Source of the DNA: RI-106 sp964496875
GTDB lineage: Bacteria > Cyanobacteriota > Vampirovibrionia > Obscuribacterales > Obscuribacteraceae
Reading direction: 5' to 3'
Length of the DNA: 64,000 bases
Assembly (NCBI GenBank): GCA_964496875.1
Contig: CAZCBH010000008.1
Location: 1-64,000 of the forward strand
Position 1 is the first letter of the stretch. The number at the start of each line of letters is the position of its first letter. The notes under the pieces are model-generated. The model worked only from the letters and a program-made list of their open reading frames with translations, was not told the origin of the DNA and did not search any database. The translations under genes were made by a program, and so were the position numbers. This document shows, one piece after another, positions 32,598 through 40,459 of this stretch.

Positions 32598-33827
32598 CTA
32601 CCACTCGTTCATCAGCGGCTTCAGCCTGATTTTATCCATGTCTATGGGCGAGCGGGTCTTATCGGCAAACTGCTTTCTATGCTCCAGTTTGAACCAGCGC
32701 GCCCCCACCACTCTGCCGTCCGGCACCCGCTTCATGCGCAGCAGCCAGGTGTCATAAGTATCCACATCGACCGCACAGATTTTCTGCAGGTTGGTCACCA
32801 CCAGTATCTTTCTGATACCAGGTCCAAGCCCCGGCAGATTGATGTCGAACAGGTAAGAGCGCCCGTTTACCGTTGCCCGAAAAGCGGGCTTGGCAGTGTC
32901 GGTAACGGCGAAGGCGGCGGTAGCGCCGGATACTCGCAAGGGCATCCAGCGATGGACGGCATTGGTGGCGTTAGAGCCTATCTCGGCGGTCTCCAGACAG
33001 GACATCTGCGAAAAACACTCTTTGACGATCTTGGGCAGAATCTCGGCGTCGTTGCAGCGCAAAAGCGCCTCGGCAGTATTGGCTTTGGCATGCAGGGTGA
33101 CATTGGGATTGATGGCAAACTGCGCCTTTTGAAGCTCCAGCAGCATATTGCGCTGTTCTATCTGGGCTTGCAGCGCGGAAGAATTGACGTTGCCCTGCAG
33201 CGGATTCGAGTCCATGCGCCCTTTCATGGCGCGCAAGGTCTCGTACTCTTTCCAGGCTGAGCCCTTGAGCGGATTCGAAGCATCGTATTTTTCGTAGAGT
33301 TCAAAAGCTTTGTGATAAGTGTCCATAGCTGCCTGCATGCGCTTAAGACCCTTATGACAGCCTGCCTCATAGAACATGCACTGGGCTAAATAAGGCTCGT
33401 GTCCCGCCTTGTCCAGCTGGGCTTCCATCATCTGCAAATATCTGATGCCGTCGGCATAGTCTTTGCGGGCAATCGCCTTCATCGCCACTTGATAGAGCTT
33501 GTTGTCCTCTAAAATAATGTCGAGCTTTTCGGTCTTGCCCTGTAGAAGCGTCCTGGAGGAGGCGGTTTTAAGACCGGCGCCCGCCTCTGGATCTGGGTCC
33601 GGATCTGGACTTGAATTCGGCCCAGATGCCGCGCCTGGTGCCGTTTCTGAATCCACCTCTTGCATAGCCGGCTCTGAAGAAGAGGTATCGACCCCGTCTA
33701 AAGACGAATCATAGCCATCGCTGCCGACATCAGACTGAGCGTAAGCCAAGGGTCCCGACCCCAGAAGCCCACAGCCGAATGCCAGCGTCAATGTAAGCGT
33801 GAGTGAAACTAAGAAAGAATAGCGCAT
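32598..33827 (-). CDS. Secreted TPR-like hypothetical protein
   Basis: 409 residues. A signal peptide (LVSLTLTLTLAFGCGLLGSGPLAYA) is followed by an acidic linker with a Pro-Asp run (SSPDPDPDPEAG). Residues about 100-200 are TPR-like (YADGIRYLQMMEAQLDKAG, AMDTYHKAFELYEKYD). A C-terminal beta-rich part follows (RATVNGRSYLFDINLPGLG, VDVDTYDTWLLRM). The 38105-39751 protein has the same order (signal, TPR, beta domain with a related VNGKRFVCEISGGGHL block), so the two may be distant relatives. Function unknown. Confidence 0.6.
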   Translation of the reverse strand: MRYSFLVSLTLTLTLAFGCGLLGSGPLAYAQSDVGSDGYDSSLDGVDTSSSEPAMQEVDSETAPGAASGPNSSPDPDPDPEAGAGLKTASSRTLLQGKTEKLDIILEDNKLYQVAMKAIARKDYADGIRYLQMMEAQLDKAGHEPYLAQCMFYEAGCHKGLKRMQAAMDTYHKAFELYEKYDASNPLKGSAWKEYETLRAMKGRMDSNPLQGNVNSSALQAQIEQRNMLLELQKAQFAINPNVTLHAKANTAEALLRCNDAEILPKIVKECFSQMSCLETAEIGSNATNAVHRWMPLRVSGATAAFAVTDTAKPAFRATVNGRSYLFDINLPGLGPGIRKILVVTNLQKICAVDVDTYDTWLLRMKRVPDGRVVGARWFKLEHRKQFADKTRSPIDMDKIRLKPLMNEW

Positions 33828-33888
33828 ATCAGTATAGAAACCAGTATTTTTCGCACTACCAGTATCTTACCCAATTTATAAAAAGGTG

Positions 33889-34671
33889 CTATTCGTCTTG
33901 CAGATTAACTCGGGCGATGAGCCTGGGTTGATGTCGCTCGGAAAACTCCACCGCGCCGCGACGGTCGATATAAATGCGCAGAGGCAAACCCGCATCCTCC
34001 AGGGCATCTTTTATAGAACCGCTTGCTTCAGATGGCTCGGCACCGGCGGCTTTCATCTTGGTCAGAACCTGTTCAAGATTGGCCTGCATGGTGGCAGGGG
34101 TAGTGGCATCTCCTATCCCCTTGACGAAATCGGCCGCCATCTTGTCGAAGCCATCATAATCTGGCTCGAAATCGGGGTCGGCGCGCCTGGTAGACTCACC
34201 CTCGGCGAACATTCTTGTCTCGAAGAGCAACTTCGGCTCCGGCGGCTCCCGGTAAATGCTGAGAGATTCAGGAATACTGGCGGAAACAAAATAGCCATTC
34301 TCTTTGCCTTTCATCGCTTCGGACATACTCTCGTAAATGGTCAGAGGCGGCGTGCCGCCCTTCAATTCGCTTTTGACGAAGTCAGTAAAAATCTTTCCTG
34401 CTTCAGCATCGCTACTGGCGTTAGCCATAGGGTCGGCAAAATCTGTGACAGCACGCTTCAGATCGCCTTCCTGCATGGGCTCATAGAGCTTGGATGCACT
34501 CAGGTCGAGCGTCTTCGGCTCTTCGCCAGTGGCATCTGTACGGGATGTAGTTGCCGGCATGTGATCCCAGGCCTGCCTGGAGGCATTCTCGCCTGAATGC
34601 GTCGTAGTCTTCCCGGTATTGTCGCTGGCATCCCGAGCCTCGACTTTATTAAGTTCGCCCGAATTTCCCAT
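33889..34671 (-). CDS. Polar hypothetical protein without signal peptide
   Basis: 260 residues if started at the ATG at 34671, which has GGGAG 6 bases upstream; an earlier in-frame start at 34695 has no site. Residues 1-60 are Ser/Thr/Ala/Glu-rich and disordered. The rest contains amphipathic helices (GSIKDALEDAG, QANLEQVLTKMKAAGA) and a beta stretch at the end (LPLRIYIDRRGAVEFSER). No family is recognised. It resembles other leaderless polar proteins of the window (10365, 51839, 52707) in style, and the sequence around its start (CAGGGAGTTTTTATG) resembles that of the 51839 gene. Confidence 0.5.
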   Translation of the reverse strand: MGNSGELNKVEARDASDNTGKTTTHSGENASRQAWDHMPATTSRTDATGEEPKTLDLSASKLYEPMQEGDLKRAVTDFADPMANASSDAEAGKIFTDFVKSELKGGTPPLTIYESMSEAMKGKENGYFVSASIPESLSIYREPPEPKLLFETRMFAEGESTRRADPDFEPDYDGFDKMAADFVKGIGDATTPATMQANLEQVLTKMKAAGAEPSEASGSIKDALEDAGLPLRIYIDRRGAVEFSERHQPRLIARVNLQDE

Positions 34672-34916
34672 AAAAACTCCCTGGCATATTGCCATCTCTG
34701 AAATTTGTCTATTAGCGAAATAAACAGCTAGGCGGCTTGGTCAATATGCCCGATACGTCCGTAGGTCAAACAATTGCCGTTCTGTCAGGGTCCCTCGCGG
34801 CCGAATCAAGATCTCAAGAGGAGTTGCGATTTGCCTGGGGCGATTACCATAGCTGCTCCTGCATGCCTTCGTTATATTGTGATCAGGCACAACCTTGAGA
34901 ATGGGAATTCCAAATA

Positions 34917-35336
34917 ATGACTTTTCTAAAATCGATTTTCATTTCTCTGCTAATCCTCGCCTTCTTGGCCGCAGCAATTCATCCGAACAAGGTTCAGATC
35001 AAAGAGATCTTTTTAACGCTGCAGGGCTCTTTTAGCAGAAGCGGTCCAGCAGGACTGGTTGGCTGCAGCATAATTGTTTGCCAGGACCTTCCTGCAATAT
35101 GGGCACTGGGGAAAACCAGAACTCAGCTGATTGAAAGTTTTGGCGTTCCCAAAAAAGAATTCAAGATTTTAGAAGACCCTCAGATTTTTGGGATCGAACC
35201 GACATCCTTTCTTAGGGGTGATACGGAGTTGGATTTTGAAAATCCTGAATGCAAGGTTTGTATTCGAGCGGACCGCTGCATTGGAGTTAAACCACTTAGA
35301 AATGGATATGGATGTTTCATATACGAGAGTCCCTGA
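34917..35336 (+). CDS. Small secreted BamE-like single-module protein
   Basis: 139 residues. The N-terminus (LKSIFISLLILAFLAAAIHP) is a signal peptide or anchor. The body resembles the modules of the 8460 and 39930 proteins: LGKTRTQLIESFGVPKKEF, then an acidic strand region and CIRADRCIGVKPL. The pattern helix-FGxP-strand and paired cysteines is shared. GGGAAT lies about 9 bases before the ATG. A BamE-like fold is suggested by eye only. Confidence 0.5.
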   Translation: MTFLKSIFISLLILAFLAAAIHPNKVQIKEIFLTLQGSFSRSGPAGLVGCSIIVCQDLPAIWALGKTRTQLIESFGVPKKEFKILEDPQIFGIEPTSFLRGDTELDFENPECKVCIRADRCIGVKPLRNGYGCFIYESP

Positions 35337-35417
35337 ACAATAAGCTAGCAAAGAATTCCCAGCGTCTTGATCCGCTCGGCGAATACAGTAGGAGGCTAGA
35401 GTCCATCTCTTCTCGTG

Positions 35418-36353
35418 CTAAGGAATGAACGGAGAGTAATCCAGAAATTCTCTTTGAGAAAGTGGTAGCGGCTGCAGCATCCATCTCTCCACATCAAAAG
35501 ACCAGTATCTTCCGGTGCCACCGGTTTCGCCGCCGGGGTCTTCTTGATTGAATTCTAAGAAGGCTGTGCCTGTAAGCTGCAGCGCCAGAGAGTTTTTGAA
35601 ATCCACAATCGTCAGTCCGGCTTTCGGATTCTGGTCTAGATTGCCAAAAGAGTTAAACATACTATTGCCTGAATAATCCGGGCATCTGATGCGACGCTCT
35701 GAAGTCACATTTAGAAAACCCTTCTTGCCGCCTCTATGAGAGACATCGAGCCCTCGTTCTATATGACCAGTGACAAGAAATGCCGTGTCAGCCTGGGCGA
35801 TAACAGCTTGCACAGGCGCTATTAACTCGCTGCCACTGAGAATGTGCTCCGCACTTCCAGTGGTATCAGGCAGGAGATCCAATTTCCTTCTTTGAATGTA
35901 CTTGGGACAGAGTGGATAAGACTCTTCCACTTTGACACGAACCTGTTCGCTCGAATACAGCTCGACTGTGCCATTTACTTTCAGCCGCCTTCTTGTCTCT
36001 AGCTCAATAAACAGAAGACCCAGCTTTCTTCCGGCTTCAATATTCTGCCAGAGCGGATCTGTTGCGACCTTATCAATCTGATTCAGATCGAGAACGACAC
36101 TCTTCAAATCAGGAGCGGAAGCAAATCCGGTGGTACCAGATATGATAGACGCCCAGTGTTTGTCGTCGCTCTCAGAAGTTGAGCCAACCACCACCATAGA
36201 CTGCCTGGCGATGAAGTCGAGCGCACCTGCAAGGATCTCATTCTTAATCACCTGGCCATTGCGCTTGGCTAACTCTTCTTCCCCAAGCAACTTTTGAACT
36301 TTCAGCTCACCTTCATGAAAAGGACTATCTTTATTTTGAAATTCAATCTGCAT
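35418..36353 (-). CDS. Pyridoxamine 5'-phosphate oxidase-like flavin-binding protein
   Basis: 311 residues with AAGGTGA 6 bases before the ATG. The split-barrel flavin fold is suggested by FIARQSMVVVGSTSESDDKHWAS (first strands), VVLDLNQIDKVATDPLWQNIE and GLLFIELETRRRLKVNGTVEL. A second barrel follows (AFLVTGHIERGLDVSHRGGKKGFL, LTIVDFKNSLALQLTGTAFLEF). This is the duplicated pyridoxamine-oxidase-like family that binds FMN or haem and often acts in redox or detoxification. It probably lies on one transcript with the DsrE-like gene, under TetR control. Confidence 0.7.
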   Translation of the reverse strand: MQIEFQNKDSPFHEGELKVQKLLGEEELAKRNGQVIKNEILAGALDFIARQSMVVVGSTSESDDKHWASIISGTTGFASAPDLKSVVLDLNQIDKVATDPLWQNIEAGRKLGLLFIELETRRRLKVNGTVELYSSEQVRVKVEESYPLCPKYIQRRKLDLLPDTTGSAEHILSGSELIAPVQAVIAQADTAFLVTGHIERGLDVSHRGGKKGFLNVTSERRIRCPDYSGNSMFNSFGNLDQNPKAGLTIVDFKNSLALQLTGTAFLEFNQEDPGGETGGTGRYWSFDVERWMLQPLPLSQREFLDYSPFIP

Positions 36354-36434
36354 TTCGCATCACCTTAAAAAGCACAGAGGGCTGGCAGCCGAGCCTCCTC
36401 GAAGAAGGCTCAGCCGCCTCATCCTCTGCGACCA

Positions 36435-36809
36435 TTAGAAGTTGAGAATGGTGTATCCATCATCAATCAGATTTCTGATACTGGTCAGCCCTGATGTAGA
36501 GGGAATCGGATTGTCCTTTATCAGGTCAAAACCACTCTTCTCTACCTCTTCTGTAGCACCAAAAACATCGGCACAACCGCAGGACACACCCGCGACTTTG
36601 TCTCTGACCGCTTCGAACAGTGCAAAAGCGGGATGTTCTTCATTTGAGAGTTCTCCAATCCAGCGAGTGCCGGCGCCCTGAAACATCAGGGTAACGTCAT
36701 CTCCCTTTTCTTTGAATTCGTAGGTTGTCGCCAGAGCGTTGAATAAACGCCCCAGAGCCTCTTCTGTGCCTGTTTTCGGGTCTGCATAAACCATAACTGC
36801 TGTTTTCAT
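36435..36809 (-). CDS. DsrE-family sulfur-relay-like protein
   Basis: 124 residues. It has the DsrE/DsrF size and strand order: AVMVYADPKTGTEEALGRLF, DVTLMFQGAGTRWIGEL and VSCGCADVFGATEEVEKSGF. The Cys-Gly-Cys pair (VSCGC) is a candidate thiol site; members carry persulfide sulfur or act in redox signalling. AGGAG sits 8 bases before the ATG. A promoter with a TetR-type palindrome lies 62-90 bases upstream, so expression is most likely repressed by the adjacent regulator. Confidence 0.75.
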   Translation of the reverse strand: MKTAVMVYADPKTGTEEALGRLFNALATTYEFKEKGDDVTLMFQGAGTRWIGELSNEEHPAFALFEAVRDKVAGVSCGCADVFGATEEVEKSGFDLIKDNPIPSTSGLTSIRNLIDDGYTILNF

Positions 36810-36870
36810 TTTCTAGCTCCTTGGGTCGAATCGAATGATAAATTTGCGCTTTTCGATTTGCATGATTTTA

Positions 36871-36899
36871 TTGTACCGATCGTTCGGTACAATAGCAAC
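36871..36899 (-). promoter_or_regulatory. Promoter and TetR-type operator of the DsrE/PNPOx operon
   Basis: On the minus strand TTGCTA (36899-36894), 17 bases, TACAAT (36876-36871). The palindrome ATTGTACCGA-NNNN-TCGGTACAAT occupies 36871-36894, covering the spacer and the -10 box, so a bound dimer would block RNA polymerase. The same arrangement occurs in front of the TetR gene (37528-37556). Confidence 0.75.
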
Positions 36900-36947
36900 C
36901 CCAAAATTACAAAATCGCAATGATCGGTCCAAGAGCACCCCAAAGAC

Positions 36948-37505
36948 TTACTTCAAAAGCTGTTCTGGCAAGCGTTTCAATGCTCTCTGAAAAACGCTCT
37001 TATTTTCAATAGCCCTGGCGACCACCAACGCACCCTGAATAGATGCCATAGCTTCTTCGGCTCGTTCTTTAGCTTCCCTGGCATCGCAGCCACTCTCTTT
37101 TGCCACAGATTCCATCGCCTTTATCCAGGCTTTCATCTGTTCTTTTAACTTGATACAAGCCGCATCGGATCCGGCTTTGATTGAAAGAGAATCTAGAACA
37201 CAGCCTTTCTCGCCACCACAATAAAACTGGTCGATGTTTTTTATCATGGTGTTCAGCTTTGCTTCCGGTGCACCGGAGCCAGTGAGCGGCGCAATCACGA
37301 ACTGTTCTAATATGCCGTCTACATGTTTAAGAACTTCTGCGACCATTTCATCTTTACCGCCGGGGAAATGATGATAGAGACTTGCCTTTCCAAGACCGGT
37401 CTCTTTTGAAATCAAGGTCATGGACGACCCTTCATAGCCCCTTGAGCGAAACACCTCAAGCAAGCGTGCAAGAATCTCATCTCTAGTTAATAGCGGCGCC
37501 GGCAT
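36948..37505 (-). CDS. TetR-family transcriptional regulator
   Basis: 185 residues from ATG 37505 (AGGAG just upstream). A longer reading from TTG 37556 is wrong because that TTG is part of the -35 box and the operator would be translated. The N-terminal helix-turn-helix reads TLISKETGLGKASLYHHFPGGKDEM. The ligand domain holds several Cys (GGEKGCVLD, SDAACIK, SGCDA), so it may sense an oxidant or electrophile. It most likely represses itself and the DsrE/PNPOx operon through matching palindromes. Confidence 0.9.
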   Translation of the reverse strand: MPAPLLTRDEILARLLEVFRSRGYEGSSMTLISKETGLGKASLYHHFPGGKDEMVAEVLKHVDGILEQFVIAPLTGSGAPEAKLNTMIKNIDQFYCGGEKGCVLDSLSIKAGSDAACIKLKEQMKAWIKAMESVAKESGCDAREAKERAEEAMASIQGALVVARAIENKSVFQRALKRLPEQLLK

Positions 37506-37527
37506 AACTCTCCTCATATATCCATCT

Positions 37528-37556
37528 ATTGTACCGATAGGTACAATGATATGCAA
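37528..37556 (-). promoter_or_regulatory. Promoter and autoregulatory operator of the TetR gene
   Basis: On the minus strand TTGCAT (37556-37551), 17 bases, TACAAT (37533-37528). The palindrome ATTGTACC-NNNN-GGTACAAT (37528-37547) overlaps the spacer and -10 box exactly as at 36871-36894. The expected transcription start near 37521 gives a 15-base leader with the ribosome binding site before ATG 37505. Confidence 0.75.
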
Positions 37557-37565
37557 ACCAAGGAT

Positions 37566-38045
37566 TTACAGACCCAGATCTGACAAACCAGGATGGTCAT
37601 CCGGCCTTCGACCAGGCTCCCATAGAAACTTTCGATCTGCCGGAGCTATTGGCAGGTCATTGATGCTGGCGTGGCGCTCGGACATCAGTCCATCGGCATT
37701 GAACTTCCAGCACTCATTGCCATAAGAGCGATACCAATTGGTGCTGTCATCGTGCCATTCGTAGGCGAATCGCACAGCGATGAAATCGCCGGTATACGCC
37801 CACAGTTCTTTTATAAGCCTGTATTCCAGTTCTTTGTTCCACTTGCGCGCAAGAAACTGAACAATCTCTTCTCGACCATTCAAAAACTCGCTTCTGTTTC
37901 TCCAGCGACTATCAAGAGAATAAGCCAGGGAAACTCTCACCGGGTCACGACTGTTCCAGGCATCTTCCGCCAGCCGGACTTTCAATACAGCCGACTCTTG
38001 ATCAAAAGGCGGCAGTGGTGGGCGAACATCTAAAGAACTTATCAT
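37566..38045 (-). CDS. DUF1348/NTF2-like (SnoaL-type) protein
   Basis: 159 residues, normal for the family. Recognisable blocks are DQESAVLKVRLAEDAWNSRD, SLAYSLDSRWRNRSEFLNGR, REEIVQFLARKWNKELEYRL, VRFAYEWHDDSTNWYRSYG and NECWKFNADGLMSERHASIND. The NTF2-like cone holds small ligands or acts as an isomerase/hydrolase; for DUF1348 the substrate is unknown. It precedes tetR on the same strand by about 60 bases but has its own upstream region with a palindrome (38084-38099). Confidence 0.85.
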   Translation of the reverse strand: MISSLDVRPPLPPFDQESAVLKVRLAEDAWNSRDPVRVSLAYSLDSRWRNRSEFLNGREEIVQFLARKWNKELEYRLIKELWAYTGDFIAVRFAYEWHDDSTNWYRSYGNECWKFNADGLMSERHASINDLPIAPADRKFLWEPGRRPDDHPGLSDLGL

Positions 38046-38083
38046 TGTGCTTTGTCTCTTTCAAGTTTCACGCTACAAAGACC

Positions 38084-38099
38084 AAAGGTTATCACCTTT
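38084..38099. promoter_or_regulatory. Palindrome upstream of the DUF1348 gene
   Basis: AAAGGT-TATC-ACCTTT, perfect 6-base arms, 38-54 bases before the DUF1348 start and next to the stop of the 38105 gene's neighbour frame. It differs from the TetR operators, so it may bind another regulator or be chance. Confidence 0.3.
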
Positions 38100-38104
38100 T
38101 TCGA

Positions 38105-39751
38105 CTAATTAAAATTCGGCGTCGTGTTGTCCGACAAGATCATAAAGCCATCAAATGTGCCTTCACCGCCTCTAGTCAAAACGATAGTTCGCTTAAAGCC
38201 CAGCTCTTTTATCAAGGGCTGAAGCTCGACATTAACTCGCTGAGCAAACAGCTTCCTCTTTGTGTCACTGCTCAACGGAAGGGGAAAGTATTCTAAATCT
38301 TTTGTGGTATCACGAAGAATATTAACAACCAACAAATCTCTCTTTTCTTTTGATGCAATTTGTGACTTTATCTCTGGTGCAACAAAGAATTTCCCCGACG
38401 AGTCGCCGTCAAGGGCTAGCTCCCTGGCATTGCGACAGATCAGGACCTGGTCGGCAGTACTAATCAGGCGCTGAATATGCAAATAGGTCAATAACTCCTT
38501 GTTGACGACATACAATCCCGGGTCTATCTTGGCAGGAGCTGGCTCAAGTCCGCCTTTTATCGCTTTGACTCTCGACCCAAGAGTGCTTCCATCCTCCAAA
38601 AGTCGAGATAGCGGATCTGTAAAAACACTGAACATATTAAGAAGTTGATTACTCGGATTCAGGTGCCCGCCACCGGAAATTTCGCAAACGAATCTCTTCC
38701 CGTTTACACTAAGTTCAATGTATGCACGTCTTCCCGTACAGCCTGAAACTCTCGCCGGATGATAGATTGCATCAGGGTACCATTCTTCAAACTGCTTTCT
38801 ATCAACCAGAGTTAGCATGTTGAGAGTAACAGATATAAATTCTTCGTTTTTCTCGATGGAACTCGGTTTGAATACGACATGAGAAATCGGTGATTCACCG
38901 TCATAGAAACAATAGTACTTTCTGTTACTCAGAACCACCGGCTCAAGAGCTCTACCAAATATACTCGCCAGGGTCACCTCATTCAGCTCCTCCGCCGCAA
39001 TCATCTGATCGATTATTTGGTGCACCCTGTTGGCGCTATCACTATTTTTATATGGAGAGTCAGCGGGAACAGACAAAGATAACTCGGCAAACATTCGCAG
39101 AGCATTCTTTTCAGCGAACGAATTTCTATACCGAAATCGATATAGCTGCCTAGCTTCATCTGCTGCGGCTTCATCTAGCCCCATAGCTCTAAAAATTTTG
39201 TATCGTTGGATATGATGAAAAAAACCGGGTGAATGGTGGTCTCTTACCAGGTCTGCACCGACAGGGGTATAAGATTTTTCTATCTGGTCACACAGTTCGA
39301 GTGCCTGCTCATATTGTTTTAACTCTATGAGTATCTCGATCTGAATTTCTTCAGACTGATATCCGTGCGCATAAATCTTTTTGCCACGGAGAAAGTCTCT
39401 GGCTTCTTGTTTCTGGTCAAGATGATATAGAGAATAGACCGTTCCTAAAACAGCATCATCAATCTTAGGGAATTTATCGAGAGCTGTCTCAAAAGCCTCT
39501 AATGCGCCTGCAAAGTCTTTTCTCTGGTATAGAATCCATCCTTTATCAGTAAATAATTGAGCGGTATAAAAACCACTGCCGCCACCAGCATAAGATGCAT
39601 TCAAAGCATCGAGTATCTCTGCCCGCTCAAACTTTCGGTGATACCTTTCTTCTAGCGCAGAAGCGACATCTGTACAGGTCAATGAAACAGCTAAAATAGA
39701 CAGCGCCAAAACTCCAAAACAGCCATTCCCACCGTACTTGTTTTGATTCAT
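38105..39751 (-). CDS. Secreted TPR hypothetical protein
   Basis: 548 residues. A signal peptide (FGVLALSILAVSLTCTDVASA) is followed by TPR motifs at about residues 60-200 (YTAQLFTDKGWILYQRKDFAGALEAFETALDKFP split over two helices; EILIELKQYEQALELCDQI). The second half is beta-rich, with CTGRRAYIELSVNGKRFVCEI and later FFVAPEIKSQI. It shares this arrangement with the 32598-33827 protein. The gene looks AT-richer than the lipid operon. Role unknown. Confidence 0.6.
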   Translation of the reverse strand: MNQNKYGGNGCFGVLALSILAVSLTCTDVASALEERYHRKFERAEILDALNASYAGGGSGFYTAQLFTDKGWILYQRKDFAGALEAFETALDKFPKIDDAVLGTVYSLYHLDQKQEARDFLRGKKIYAHGYQSEEIQIEILIELKQYEQALELCDQIEKSYTPVGADLVRDHHSPGFFHHIQRYKIFRAMGLDEAAADEARQLYRFRYRNSFAEKNALRMFAELSLSVPADSPYKNSDSANRVHQIIDQMIAAEELNEVTLASIFGRALEPVVLSNRKYYCFYDGESPISHVVFKPSSIEKNEEFISVTLNMLTLVDRKQFEEWYPDAIYHPARVSGCTGRRAYIELSVNGKRFVCEISGGGHLNPSNQLLNMFSVFTDPLSRLLEDGSTLGSRVKAIKGGLEPAPAKIDPGLYVVNKELLTYLHIQRLISTADQVLICRNARELALDGDSSGKFFVAPEIKSQIASKEKRDLLVVNILRDTTKDLEYFPLPLSSDTKRKLFAQRVNVELQPLIKELGFKRTIVLTRGGEGTFDGFMILSDNTTPNFN

Positions 39752-39929
39752 GGTGTTCTCATGATTACAGATTATGACCGGTTATTATTCTCTCCTATCA
39801 TAGCGCTCCAGGCATAAAGAACTGAACCATCTCTAACCTGACACCAGGAACAATCAATACAATTAGCCGGTCAGATTTTGAATCTCCCGTAGCAAATGCA
39901 GCACAGCCAAAATCCTTGGATTCAAAAGA

Positions 39930-40340
39930 TTGAAATCAAACCTGATAGTCATAACCTTCCTTACTATTTCCGGCGGTCTCTTCGAATCGGCTGCCGATTT
40001 GATTCACATTGCCTCTATGGGCTCAAACAAATTTGCCAGCGACCTCACTCTCAGTGCTCCTGCCGATCTCAAAAACATCAGGCATAGAAAGCAGTTTGCC
40101 TCCTGCATCGGCAAATACAAGCGGGAAATAATTGCCGAATTCGGAAAACCGTCAGAAATCGTCTCGGAATCGGCCATGGTCATATCGGGGGTGGAATCGG
40201 GCACCCACGCTTTCATTTCTAACAGCGAAGAAGAGCTGCGCTTCCATAATCCTGGGTATCGCTTCTTCTTGAAGCATGGGCGATGCATAGCAGCCATTGA
40301 TATGACAGAAAAACAGGGACCATCTTTCTATCCCCGGTGA
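39930..40340 (+). CDS. Small secreted BamE-like single-module protein
   Basis: 136 residues from a TTG start without a strong ribosome binding site. The N-terminus (NLIVITFLTISGGLFESAA) resembles a signal peptide. The module CIGKYKREIIAEFGKPSEIV ... LKHGRCIAAIDM matches the repeats of the 8460 protein (CIGK, helix, FGxP, terminal Cys strand). It lies in front of the giant nuclease-like gene. Fold inferred by eye. Confidence 0.5.
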   Translation: MKSNLIVITFLTISGGLFESAADLIHIASMGSNKFASDLTLSAPADLKNIRHRKQFASCIGKYKREIIAEFGKPSEIVSESAMVISGVESGTHAFISNSEEELRFHNPGYRFFLKHGRCIAAIDMTEKQGPSFYPR

Positions 40341-40459
40341 TTTCCGCACCAGAATTCCAGCTCGCAAGGCAAACCGGGCTGCCTGCAATAGCGGTCACAT
40401 TGCCGTTATATTCGGCGCATATATTTATAGTATAAGTTCCTTTTGAATCGCTCGAAACC

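Noticed and set aside
33886..34596. Plus-strand open frame of 236 codons
   Set aside because: Antisense to the 33889-34671 gene, which has a proper ribosome binding site.
37506..37556. N-terminal extension of the TetR protein from TTG 37556
   Set aside because: The TTG is the -35 box and the extension would translate the operator; ATG 37505 has a ribosome binding site.
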